Shown: positions 1 through 7,712 of the stretch, in pieces
Layout of the letters: each line of letters begins with the position of its first letter
Numbering within the stretch: position 1 is the stretch's first letter
Source of the DNA: Bacteroidales bacterium
GTDB taxonomy: Bacteria > Bacteroidota > Bacteroidia > Bacteroidales > VadinHA17
Direction of reading: 5' to 3'
NCBI GenBank assembly: GCA_003518245.1
Contig: DOZA01000305.1
Location: forward strand, 1-10,945
DNA length: 10,945 bases
Program-made: the position numbers and the translations under genes
The notes under the pieces: generated by a model
What the model was told of the DNA's origin: nothing
What the model saw: only the letters and a program-made list of their open reading frames with translations
Databases searched by the model: none

Positions 1-168
1 CTCAGCTGATTCAAGCGATCCCTTTATACTTTCTTCCCTGGCTTTAATAGCCTGCATAATAGGTTTCCATGCAAATGCCCTTAGCACTGCCAATAGTATA
101 AGGAAAATAATTGTCGTCCAGACTATTGTTCCCAGTTCAGGTGTTGTCAGACTGTTAGCTAATATCAT
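1..168 (-). CDS. atpF: ATP synthase F0 subunit b, N-terminal part (cut by window edge)
   Basis: Subunit b forms the peripheral stalk that holds F1 static against the rotating c-ring of ATP synthase. Reading the minus strand from an ATG at 168-166 gives 56 codons with no stop before the left edge: a short periplasmic start (MILANSLTTPELGT), one membrane helix at about residues 15-33, then WKPIMQAIKAREESIKGSLE. The last stretch is the amphipathic start of the stalk helix, and W-K/R-P-I just after the membrane is typical of bacterial AtpF. It follows atpE in the usual F0 order a-c-b. The C-terminal coiled coil lies outside the window. A strong hairpin between atpE and this gene may reduce its transcription relative to atpE. 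Confidence 0.93.
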   Translation of the reverse strand, partial: MILANSLTTPELGTIVWTTIIFLILLAVLRAFAWKPIMQAIKAREESIKGSLESAE

Positions 169-193
169 AATTCAAAATTTTTTCAAATAAAAA

Positions 194-225
194 GGCAGCG
201 CTGTGACCAGCCGTCACAGGCTGCC
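194..225 (-). terminator. Strong hairpin plus U-rich tract between atpE and atpF (partial terminator or mRNA stabiliser)
   Basis: GGCAGC (194-199) pairs with GCTGCC (220-225), and CTGTGAC (201-207) pairs with GTCACAG (213-219). There is a single unpaired G at 200 and a 5-nt loop at 208-212, giving 13 base pairs. In the transcribed (minus) orientation the stem is followed at once by TTTTTATTT, as in an intrinsic terminator. It lies 7 nt past the atpE stop and about 25 nt before the atpF start, so it is inside the operon. Full termination would silence atpF and later genes. A leaky terminator, or a 3' stabiliser for upstream atpB-atpE mRNA, is therefore the more likely role. The structure is directly visible; the role is inferred. 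Confidence 0.75.
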
Positions 226-232
226 ACCAATC

Positions 233-1582
<1,350 letters not shown>

Positions 1583-1586
<4 letters not shown>

Positions 1587-1984
1587 GCCTGATCTTGTTT
1601 TAAAGATTTAATTTTCAATACCTTAACTATACCCAAGAGAAGGTAAATTGTGAATGCTAAATATAATAAAAAGAATAATATGATATAAGCGGTTCCGGTA
1701 TTTTTCATGACAACGAAATATAAAACAGCGAATATCACTGTGAGAATAAACTTAAGACCAACAGCTCCAGCTGTATAAAGGGGCTGCCTGTCGGCATTGG
1801 CCCTTGTTCCCATAAGGAAAATAAAAAAGGCCAGGGCGGCAATAAGAGGGAATATTATACACGGAAGTAAAATATCGGGTAAGCTTAAATCAACAGGTAA
1901 GATACTGATGGCTGCCAGTGATATAGCAAATGTAATAATTGAATATATTAAAAGCCTGATGAATATCTGCCTCTGGTTCTTCAT
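1583..1984 (-). CDS. Small 4-TM protein of the atp operon (subunit I-like, unnamed)
   Basis: The 133-residue protein has four predicted membrane helices (about 9-30, 36-58, 73-93 and 97-122) and a short basic C-terminal tail (KVLKIKSLKQDQA). I do not recognise a defined motif. Size, topology and position, between an AtpZ-like gene and atpB, match the AtpI/UncI class of assembly helpers that aid c-ring formation or ion supply, so a similar role is inferred from context only. It begins 4 nt after the atpZ-like stop, and its own stop overlaps the TTG start of atpB, so all three are probably translated as a coupled unit. Similar short membrane proteins occupy this slot in other Bacteroidota. Confidence 0.8.
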
Positions 1985-1988
1985 TGGC

Positions 1989-2261
1989 TTATTTTTTCCG
2001 GATAAAATCTTTCAGTGCTGTATATAATGCTATAATAACACCGAGAAGTGAAAGTAATGCAGTATAAAGGGGTTTATCTCCGCCTCTTCGTTCATCCAGT
2101 TTGACACCGACATAGGTCATTAACCCAATAATGACGATCATCTGGAAGGCCATACCCGTATAGCGGGTATAGTTTTTCAGATCATCATTCTTCTTTGGCG
2201 GTTTCTTTTTGGGTGATTGGTTGTTTTGTTGTTCTTGCTCTTGATTGCTGCTCATTATCAT
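1989..2261 (-). CDS. atpZ: AtpZ/AtpI family protein (F0-associated 2-TM protein)
   Basis: This is a small accessory protein of F-type ATPase operons. The family has been linked to c-ring assembly and divalent-cation transport, but its exact function here is unknown. The 90 residues comprise a hydrophilic, Gln/Lys/Pro-rich N-terminus (1-28), the family-like LKNYTRYTGMAFQM (29-42), TM1 (about 37-54), a polar turn KLDERRGGDKP (54-64, with the Gly-Gly common in this family) and TM2 (about 66-86). The start (ATG 2261, or ATG 2255) lies inside the upstream bactofilin gene, giving an out-of-frame overlap of 71-77 nt. A later start at Met37 would remove the conserved region before TM1, so the overlap looks real. 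Confidence 0.88.
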   Translation of the reverse strand: MIMSSNQEQEQQNNQSPKKKPPKKNDDLKNYTRYTGMAFQMIVIIGLMTYVGVKLDERRGGDKPLYTALLSLLGVIIALYTALKDFIRKK

Positions 2262-2598
2262 CAGTCATATTACAATTACCAGTAAACCTGGCTCCCGGTT
2301 CTATTGATAATTTATCAGTTATGATATCACCGTTTATACGCGATGATATCTTGAGTGTGAGCAACTGGCTTACATTTATTTTACCATCCACTTCTCCGGA
2401 TACTTCAGAGTTTTTGCACAGTACTTCTCCTTTTACCTTGCCGGTATTTCCAATAACAACTTTCCCCTTTGTTGACAGGTTACCTACCAGTGCCCCATCT
2501 ATCCTGATATCGCCTTCTGACTTAATGTCACCGGTAATTTCCGTTCCATTACTTATCAGGTTAATAGTTGAATTTTCCGTTTCATTCACCTTTGCCAT
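2185..2598 (-). CDS. Bactofilin (polymer-forming cytoskeletal protein)
   Basis: Bactofilins (PF04519) self-assemble without nucleotide into filaments at the membrane, and in several bacteria guide cell-wall synthesis or curvature. The 137-residue protein has a short polar N-terminus (1-15), a beta-helical core (about 16-110) of repeated short strands with regularly spaced Gly and hydrophobic residues (TEITGDIKSEGDIRIDGALV, then GNLSTKGKVVIG and KVKGEVLCKNSEVSGEV), and a disordered, charged Gln/Thr/Lys tail (113-137). No TM segment is visible, as expected. The tail is encoded in DNA that also encodes the N-terminus of the atpZ-like protein. Placement just ahead of the F0 genes recurs in Bacteroidota and suggests co-expression. 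The likely promoter is at about 2652-2659. Confidence 0.93.
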   Translation of the reverse strand: MAKVNETENSTINLISNGTEITGDIKSEGDIRIDGALVGNLSTKGKVVIGNTGKVKGEVLCKNSEVSGEVDGKINVSQLLTLKISSRINGDIITDKLSIEPGARFTGNCNMTDDNEQQSRARTTKQPITQKETAKEE

Positions 2599-2651
2599 GA
2601 CTTTGATAATTAATTTAAAGAGATAACTCTTAAAGTTAAAAAGTATTGTAT

Positions 2652-2659
2652 CAAAAATA
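2652..2659 (-). promoter_or_regulatory. Candidate Bacteroidota -7 box upstream of the bactofilin-atp genes
   Basis: On the minus strand this reads TATTTTTG, matching the TAnnTTTG -7 consensus of Bacteroidota primary sigma factors. It lies just past the fabH stop and about 53 nt ahead of the bactofilin ATG. No clear TTG -33 element is seen at the usual spacing, so transcription may also read through from fabH. The region is AT-rich, which weakens the call. Confidence 0.35.
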
Positions 2660-2664
2660 AGTAT

Positions 2665-3669
2665 TTATTTGCTTTTTGTGTCGTATGCCCATTTTAAATA
2701 TACTGAGCCCCATGTAAATCCTCCTCCAAAAGCTGCCAGTATAATATTATCACCTCTTTTCATCCTGTTTTCATATTCCCACAGGCATAAGGGTATTGTA
2801 GCTGTCGTGGTATTTCCAAACTTCTGGATATTAATCATAATCTGTGATGGATCAAGGCCCATTCTTCTGCCTGTTGCATCTATTATCCTCAGGTTAGCCT
2901 GGTGAGGCACCAGCCAGGCTACATCATCAGATTTCAGGTTATTTCGTTTCATCACCTCCACAGCCACATCTGCCATATGCGACACAGCAAACTTAAATAC
3001 TGTTTGTCCTTCCTGGTACACAAAGTGTTCGCGTGCATCTACTGTTTCGTGAGATGCAGGTCTTGCCGACCCCCCGGCTTTCATATACAAATAATTCTTT
3101 CCCGAACCATCGGTATGAAAGAGGTGATCAATTATCCCAACATCATCTGTTGTTGGCTCAATAAGTACAGCCCCTGATGCATCACCAAAAAGTGCGCATG
3201 TGGTCCTGTCTTCATAATCTGTTATTGACGACATTTTATCAGCACCCACAAGCACAACTTTTTTATACCGCCCTGATTCAACGTATCCGGCTGCTGTCTG
3301 CAGGGCAAAAATGAAACCGGAGCAGGCAGCATTAAGATCAAAACTAAATGCATTCTTAATACCCACCTTGTCGGATATGATATTTGCCGTTGCCGGGAAA
3401 GGCATATCAGGTGTTACGGTTGCACAAATCAGAAGGTCTACTTCTGCAGGTGATGTACCTGTTTTTTCAAGCAAGCCTTTTACGGCTTCCGCACCCAGTA
3501 CAGAGGTGCCATGATTTTCGCCCTTCAATATTCTTCTTTCTTTTATCCCAACCCTCTGCATTATCCATTCGTCAGAGGTGTCAACCATGGTTGCCAGCTC
3601 GTCATTTGTCAACCTGTATTCCGGAAACCATGCGTTTACTCCTGTTATTGCAGCTCTTATTTTTTCCAT
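2665..3669 (-). CDS. fabH: Beta-ketoacyl-ACP synthase III
   Basis: FabH condenses an acyl-CoA primer with malonyl-ACP to start type II fatty-acid synthesis in the cytoplasm. The 334-residue thiolase-fold enzyme shows the complete catalytic triad: Cys116 in DLNAACSGF, His256 in [10 protein letters not shown] and Asn286 in [11 protein letters not shown]. The N-terminal signature [16 protein letters not shown] and the C-terminal [11 protein letters not shown] are also present. The chosen ATG (3669) lies 1 nt after the plsX stop and gives a standard N-terminus. An in-frame upstream ATG would add ten residues inside plsX and is less likely. The order plsX-fabH places initiation of fatty-acid and phospholipid synthesis under one transcript. 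Confidence 0.97.
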   Translation of the reverse strand: MEKIRAAITGVNAWFPEYRLTNDELATMVDTSDEWIMQRVGIKERRILKGENHGTSVLGAEAVKGLLEKTGTSPAEVDLLICATVTPDMPFPATANIISDKVGIKNAFSFDLNAACSGFIFALQTAAGYVESGRYKKVVLVGADKMSSITDYEDRTTCALFGDASGAVLIEPTTDDVGIIDHLFHTDGSGKNYLYMKAGGSARPASHETVDAREHFVYQEGQTVFKFAVSHMADVAVEVMKRNNLKSDDVAWLVPHQANLRIIDATGRRMGLDPSQIMINIQKFGNTTTATIPLCLWEYENRMKRGDNIILAAFGGGFTWGSVYLKWAYDTKSK

Positions 3670-3670
3670 T

Positions 3671-4609
3671 TTATATCTCTTCAGTGATTTTAGTTGCAAG
3701 ATCAGCGTTTATTACATCTCTTGTCTGCAGTATCATATTCATAACGGCCCTGCGACGTGATATACCATGTCCAATAACAACATTTGCGTTTATCCCGATA
3801 ACAGGTGTACCTCCAAAGTTTTCAAAATTTAAACATTCAAAAAAATTGTCTTTAAGCTTTCTCTCTTTATAAATTGAATAAAAGGCTTCTCCCTGTTTAA
3901 TAATGATATTACCCGTAAAACCATCGCATACTACCACATCGGTCATTTTTTCAGTAAAAAGCACATTACCTTCAATATTACCAACAAAGTTAACAGCCGG
4001 ATTATCCTTGAGCAAATCATATGCAGCCCTTACTGCAACTGGCCCTTTGGTTTCTTCCTCCCCTATATTCAAAAGACCTACTTTAGGGTCCTTTATCCCA
4101 AGTACATATTTCGCATACAGGCTACCGAGTTTTGCATATTGAAGCAGTACATCTGGTTTTGAATCCGGGTTTAGGCCTACATCCAGCAGTACAGACCTGC
4201 CACCGTCCGAGGTTGGAATGGCTGTGACCAGTGCCGGACGGAACACCCCCGGGATAACATTCACAGTATAACTTGCTCCTATGAGCATAGCCCCGGTATT
4301 ACCTGCGCTGGCAAAACCATCAATATCGCCTGCTTTCAGGAGCTTGTAACCCACAGCAATACTGGAATTTTTTTTCTGTGTGAAGGCACGGGCAGGGTGT
4401 TCACCCATCTCTATCACTTCGGTTGATGGTATAACATCAAAATTAGAAAGGTCTATACCTTCCTTTATTGCCCCTTCCCTTATTACCTTCTCATCGCCTA
4501 TAAGGACTATTCTCTCTCCCGTCTTAAGGGACCCCAGGACATCAAATGCACCTTCCAGGATTGCCCCGGGTGCATAATCTCCGCCCATTACATCAAGCCC
4601 TATCTTCAT
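3671..4609 (-). CDS. plsX: Phosphate acyltransferase PlsX
   Basis: PlsX converts acyl-ACP to acyl-phosphate, the donor for PlsY in phosphatidic-acid synthesis; it acts as a soluble, peripherally membrane-bound enzyme. The 312 residues carry the family motifs in order: N-terminal [11 protein letters not shown] (4-14), SAGNTGAM (101-108), NIGEEETKG (181-189), NIEGN (211-215), DGFTGN (229-234) and [18 protein letters not shown] (265-282). Length is slightly below the common 330-340, but the motifs are complete. It lies 10 nt after rpmF and 1 nt before fabH, so translation is probably coupled to fabH. Confidence 0.97.
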   Translation of the reverse strand: MKIGLDVMGGDYAPGAILEGAFDVLGSLKTGERIVLIGDEKVIREGAIKEGIDLSNFDVIPSTEVIEMGEHPARAFTQKKNSSIAVGYKLLKAGDIDGFASAGNTGAMLIGASYTVNVIPGVFRPALVTAIPTSDGGRSVLLDVGLNPDSKPDVLLQYAKLGSLYAKYVLGIKDPKVGLLNIGEEETKGPVAVRAAYDLLKDNPAVNFVGNIEGNVLFTEKMTDVVVCDGFTGNIIIKQGEAFYSIYKERKLKDNFFECLNFENFGGTPVIGINANVVIGHGISRRRAVMNMILQTRDVINADLATKITEEI

Positions 4610-4619
4610 AAGCTACTTT

Positions 4620-4808
4620 TTACTTAGCAGAAATATCCTTCTCAACGGCCAGTTTGCCACGGTAATGTCCACATTCAGGACATACTCTGTGAAACCTTAC
4701 GGCCGCACCGCAGTTTGAACAGATCGATAGTGCAGGCTCTGTAGCTTTATAATGAGTCCTGCGTTTATCTCTTCTTGTCTTCGACGTTTTTCGTTTAGGA
4801 TGTGCCAT
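4620..4808 (-). CDS. rpmF: 50S ribosomal protein L32
   Basis: This small protein of the large ribosomal subunit has 62 residues. A basic N-terminus (MAHPKRKTSKTRRDKRR), the typical opening AxPKRKTSK, is followed by a zinc ribbon with Cys30-x2-Cys33 and Cys43-x2-Cys46. It is therefore the zinc-binding (C+) form. It lies 13 nt downstream of the DUF177 gene and 10 nt upstream of plsX, the common rpmF-plsX-fabH arrangement that links ribosome and lipid synthesis. Confidence 0.97.
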   Translation of the reverse strand: MAHPKRKTSKTRRDKRRTHYKATEPALSICSNCGAAVRFHRVCPECGHYRGKLAVEKDISAK

Positions 4809-4821
4809 CTCTTCAGTATTT

Positions 4822-5352
4822 CTAATTATTAATATTCCTTAATTTTTCCAGTTCTTTCCATCGTGGATCAACATCATTATCTTCTCTCTGTACCAGGTGT
4901 TGATTAAGTTTTTCTAACATTTCAGGATTACATGTACTGTTACCATTTTCATCATCAGGATGCATTTTCTTCAAGGGTAAACCCAGATGAGCAAACTCGT
5001 AAAGCAGCTGGTCTAAAATAAACTCTGTCTCTCCGTGGGCTATCATTATAACCTGGTCATCAACCTCCTCCCATTGCTCGCCAAACTTAACAAGCATACT
5101 GTCACTGGTATGAATCTCCTGAGTATACAGGTCAAGACACCTGTCGCATACAAGTGTTACTCTGCCGGTAATCTCAACTTTGATTTCCATATGGGCCGAA
5201 CGTTTAACAAGCTTTACTTCCGCCTTTAGTTCTGCCTCATGAATCTCAGATCTCTCAAAAGTAGCAAAAAAAGTGCTATCGATTTCAAAATCATACAGAT
5301 GATTACCTTCTTTCAATCCCTTTAATGGTATGCTGTATATACCCTTCATCAT
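4822..5352 (-). CDS. DUF177 / YceD family protein
   Basis: The family (PF02620) is needed for normal 23S rRNA accumulation in some bacteria and plants and is almost always encoded just upstream of rpmF, as here. The 176-residue protein has the family CxxC in VTLVCDRCLDLYTQEI (Cys69, Cys72), an acidic middle, the segment DQLLYEFAHLGLPLKKMHPD (114-133) and the C-terminal DPRWKELEKLRN (162-173). A third cysteine (141) follows HPDDENGNST. The start is ATG 5352; an adjacent ATG at 5349 is equally possible. It heads the minus-strand rpmF-plsX-fabH operon. The probable promoter is in the 5353-5533 divergent region. The biochemical role is not settled. Confidence 0.92.
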   Translation of the reverse strand: MMKGIYSIPLKGLKEGNHLYDFEIDSTFFATFERSEIHEAELKAEVKLVKRSAHMEIKVEITGRVTLVCDRCLDLYTQEIHTSDSMLVKFGEQWEEVDDQVIMIAHGETEFILDQLLYEFAHLGLPLKKMHPDDENGNSTCNPEMLEKLNQHLVQREDNDVDPRWKELEKLRNINN

Positions 5353-5369
5353 GATTCAAAATTGGTGTG

Positions 5370-5377
5370 CAAAAATA
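5370..5377 (-). promoter_or_regulatory. Candidate -7 box for the DUF177-rpmF-plsX-fabH operon
   Basis: The minus strand reads TATTTTTG (TAnnTTTG consensus). It is 17 nt ahead of the DUF177 ATG, so the leader would be very short. No TTG -33 element is seen at 17-23 nt spacing; the nearest TTG (5392-5390) is only 12 nt away. The call rests on the box and its position. Confidence 0.4.
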
Positions 5378-5445
5378 AAAAAGCTTATTCAATAATTAAA
5401 GACATTAGCGAAAAAAGTAGGAAAATACGTGATAAGGTGACATTT

Positions 5446-5472
5446 ATCGGTAAAAAACCTCATTTTACCGAT
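5446..5472. promoter_or_regulatory. Perfect 10-bp inverted repeat in the divergent intergenic region
   Basis: ATCGGTAAAA (5446-5455) and TTTTACCGAT (5463-5472) are exact reverse complements separated by 7 nt. The region lies between two gene starts, where no terminator is needed, so a dimeric-regulator operator is the simplest reading. It lies about 30 nt upstream of the plus-strand -7 box. A 5'-UTR hairpin is possible only if transcription starts further upstream than proposed. Confidence 0.6.
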
Positions 5473-5477
5473 TTATG

Positions 5478-5498
5478 ATACCATCTCCATGATGGTAT
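5478..5498. promoter_or_regulatory. Second inverted repeat overlapping the -33 region of the LiaF-like operon
   Basis: ATACCATC (5478-5485) and GATGGTAT (5491-5498) are exact reverse complements with a 5-nt spacer. It is separated from the first dyad by only 5 nt and ends 4 nt before the plus-strand TATTTTTG box. It therefore occupies the place where a -33 element would be, and no TTG is seen there. This suggests an activator- or repressor-binding site controlling the operon. Confidence 0.55.
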
Positions 5499-5502
5499 TA
5501 AT

Positions 5503-5510
5503 TATTTTTG
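5503..5510 (+). promoter_or_regulatory. Candidate -7 box of the LiaF-like/LytTR operon
   Basis: TATTTTTG matches TAnnTTTG exactly, 23 nt ahead of the ATG at 5534. The -33 motif is missing and the position is filled by the dyad at 5478-5498, which fits a regulated rather than constitutive promoter. Confidence 0.45.
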
Positions 5511-5533
5511 AAACAATAACAAAATAATGAGTC

Positions 5534-5875
5534 ATGGAACGTAAAAATCATAATCCCGGATGGAGCATAGGTATTTTCCTTATAGTGTTGGGCTTATTCC
5601 TTGCCGGGGTATTCATGGATGTATTGAACCTGGATAATCCCAGAGAGTATTTCGTATGGCCGATGTTGTTGATCTTTATAGGAGTACTCTCCTTTTTCCA
5701 TAGTAATCCGGCATTCGGAATAATAACTATTGCTGTAGGTGGATATTTCCTATTCCCACGAATAGATTTTGAGCTGCCTGCTGTTTATGAGAAATTATAC
5801 TGGCCATCAACCATAATACTGGCCGGGCTGGCAATGATAATATCCGGTATCGTAAGGAGATACAGGAAAAACTAA
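5534..5875 (+). CDS. 4-TM membrane protein, LiaI/DUF5668-like
   Basis: The 113-residue protein consists almost wholly of four membrane helices (about 10-28, 39-54, 59-75 and 88-107), with short basic ends (MERKNHN; RRYRKN). It resembles the membrane half of the next gene product: FVWPMLLIFIGV versus FSWQMLLIAIGF, then IAVGGYFLFP versus MAVGGFFILP, then LYWPSTIILAG versus LFWPVVLILVG. It therefore looks like a tandem copy of the LiaF-type sensor domain without the C-terminal beta domain. It is the first gene of the operon, 34 nt before the LiaF-like gene. It may act as a membrane partner or modulator of that protein; the function is inferred from homology and context only. Confidence 0.82.
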   Translation: MERKNHNPGWSIGIFLIVLGLFLAGVFMDVLNLDNPREYFVWPMLLIFIGVLSFFHSNPAFGIITIAVGGYFLFPRIDFELPAVYEKLYWPSTIILAGLAMIISGIVRRYRKN

Positions 5876-5909
5876 AGAAATATATTGTTGAACTTAAGAA
5901 TAATAAAAA

Positions 5910-6644
5910 ATGAGACATCATTCGGACTTTGAAAACAAACCCCACCGCAGCTATTCATCAACCAGTAAGATAGCGATAGGTGTGGTGCTTATACTTCTTG
6001 GCTTTATGCTGGTAATCAGGAATGCCGGTCTTATGCCGGATTATTTCCAGGATATAATTTTCAGCTGGCAGATGTTACTGATAGCAATTGGTTTTGTGAT
6101 GACACTGGGTACAGGTAATAAAATTCCCGGGCTTATTGTTATGGCAGTAGGAGGTTTCTTTATCTTGCCTGAGGTGTTTGATATTCCTTTCAGGACTTAT
6201 CGTCTCTTCTGGCCTGTGGTTCTGATTTTAGTGGGTGTTATCGTGATATCTAATGCCCGGTGGTTCAGGAGGGAGAACTGGATGTCAGAATCAAGCACCT
6301 CGAGCGATGTAATTGATATGGTAAACATTTTTGGTGGTGGGGAAAGACGTATCCTGAGCCAGAATTTCCAGGGTGGTAAAATTTCATGTGTTTTTGGTGG
6401 CGCCGAGCTTGATATGACCAGGGCAAAGCTGGCTGAAGGGACAACCGAAATTGAGATATCCTGTGTATTTGGCGGGGTATCATTTATTGTTCCCCCCGAC
6501 TGGAACGTTATAATTGATGTAACATCTGTACTGGGAGGATTCTCTGATCAGCGAAAAGGAACATCATCAGCAATAGATATGTCAAGAACACTTATTATTA
6601 AAGGTGCTGTAGTATTTGGTGGAGGTGATGTAAAAGGTTACTAA
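5910..6644 (+). CDS. LiaF-like (YvqF) envelope-stress membrane protein
   Basis: LiaF proteins repress the LiaSR cell-envelope stress system in Firmicutes. This 244-residue homologue has a cytosolic N-tail (1-20), a four-helix DUF5668-type membrane domain (about 21-37, 48-64, 71-87 and 97-115) and a C-terminal domain (about 135-244) of regularly spaced FGG turns: NIFGGGERR (139-147), CVFGGAELDM (160-169), CVFGGVSFIVP (185-195), SVLGGFSDQ (206-214) and VVFGGGDV (234-241). That spacing is typical of the LiaF C-terminal beta-structure (DUF2154-like). The gene ends 3 nt before the histidine kinase start, so the three probably act together. In this operon the partner is LytS/LytTR rather than LiaS/LiaR; gating of the kinase by this protein is inferred. 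Confidence 0.85.
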   Translation: MRHHSDFENKPHRSYSSTSKIAIGVVLILLGFMLVIRNAGLMPDYFQDIIFSWQMLLIAIGFVMTLGTGNKIPGLIVMAVGGFFILPEVFDIPFRTYRLFWPVVLILVGVIVISNARWFRRENWMSESSTSSDVIDMVNIFGGGERRILSQNFQGGKISCVFGGAELDMTRAKLAEGTTEIEISCVFGGVSFIVPPDWNVIIDVTSVLGGFSDQRKGTSSAIDMSRTLIIKGAVVFGGGDVKGY

Positions 6645-6647
6645 GAA

Positions 6648-7712
6648 ATGTTCCATCCTATAATCAGCAAAAGAAACAGGTTTTTTATTTACTGGCTGAT
6701 CTGGCTTATAATAGGACTGGGTCAGTCAGTACTAATCATTTACACAACTGAGCTCACTGTTTCTACATCATTCAGTGATGGTTTTTTCTCTTCAATAATA
6801 TTTGCAGTCATAGCCCTTACGCTATGGTTCCCTGTAAAACAGTTCAGTTCAGGTAAGAATACAATTATTATAGCTATAGTCAACCACCTGTTGATGGCTC
6901 TTATTGCTCTTGCTTTATGGATGTTCCTGACCAGGTTCCTGGTGCTGGCCATGTTTACTGAAAATGATGATTACCGTTCATTCTGGTCTGATTCACTCTA
7001 TTACCGGATTGGAGCGGCCGCATTTATGTATACTGTGATTATACTTACATATTATCTGATGATCAGCGTTGATAATATTGCAAAGAAAAATATGAGGGAA
7101 GCCAAACTGGAAAATATGCTGAAAGAGACAGAGCTGATGATGCTGCGATCACAGATAAATCCCCATTTTCTTTTTAACAGCCTGAATTCAATAAGCTCAC
7201 TGACAATATCAGACTCTGAAAGGGCCAGGGAAATGGTGATTAAACTATCCGATTTTATGAGGTATGCCCTGTCCAGGAAACAGGACAGGACGGTTACCCT
7301 TGAAACTGAACTTGAAAACCTCAGGTTGTATCTTGATATTGAAAAAGTAAGATTCGGGGAAAAGCTGGTGCTTGAAGAAAATATAGAGGACGAATGCATG
7401 CCAGTAAAAATACCAAATATGATACTGCAGCCTCTCTACGAAAATGCTATAAAGCATGGTGTCTATGAAAGTACAGAGATAGTGCGGATTAAACTTAATG
7501 CCAGAAGGACAAATGCTGCAATTAAGATTAGTATAGTTAACAATTTTGACCCGGAAAGTATACCTGCGGGTGGTACCGGAACAGGTTTGCTGAATGTTAG
7601 TCGCCGGCTTGAATTATATTATAGTGACAGGGCATGGCTCAAGACCACCAAGGAGGATAATATTTTTACTGCTGAATTATACATACCTGAACAAACAGAT
7701 ATCAGATCATGA
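6648..7712 (+). CDS. LytS-type sensor histidine kinase
   Basis: This is a membrane sensor kinase that autophosphorylates on histidine and passes the phosphate to the next gene's regulator. The 354 residues comprise an N-terminal four-helix membrane region (about 11-32, 46-62, 72-102 and 118-140) without a large extracytoplasmic loop, a short coiled-coil linker (about 141-168), the His_kinase (PF06580) box SQINPHFLFNSLNSI with acceptor His173, and an HATPase_c domain. In the ATPase domain the N-box is LQPLYENAIKHGV (Asn266) and the glycine box is GTGTGLLNVSRRL (309-321). The lack of a sizeable sensor loop fits signal input through membrane helices or through the LiaF-like partner. Its TGA stop overlaps the regulator start (ATGA). 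Confidence 0.95.
   Translation: MFHPIISKRNRFFIYWLIWLIIGLGQSVLIIYTTELTVSTSFSDGFFSSIIFAVIALTLWFPVKQFSSGKNTIIIAIVNHLLMALIALALWMFLTRFLVLAMFTENDDYRSFWSDSLYYRIGAAAFMYTVIILTYYLMISVDNIAKKNMREAKLENMLKETELMMLRSQINPHFLFNSLNSISSLTISDSERAREMVIKLSDFMRYALSRKQDRTVTLETELENLRLYLDIEKVRFGEKLVLEENIEDECMPVKIPNMILQPLYENAIKHGVYESTEIVRIKLNARRTNAAIKISIVNNFDPESIPAGGTGTGLLNVSRRLELYYSDRAWLKTTKEDNIFTAELYIPEQTDIRS

Noticed and set aside
2615..2635. Short AAGAG-ATAA-CTCTT hairpin between fabH and bactofilin as a terminator
   Set aside because: Only five base pairs and no convincing U-tract; too weak to call.
3670..3699. Longer FabH start at 3699 (adds [10 protein letters not shown])
   Set aside because: It would lie inside the plsX end and adds residues not typical of FabH; the ATG at 3669, 1 nt after the plsX stop, gives the normal N-terminus.
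5446..5498. The two inverted repeats as bidirectional terminators
   Set aside because: Both flanking genes start here and point away, so no transcript is expected to end in this region.
5353..5533. Riboswitch or small RNA in the divergent region
   Set aside because: No known aptamer pattern is visible, and the proposed -7 boxes leave leaders too short for a riboswitch.
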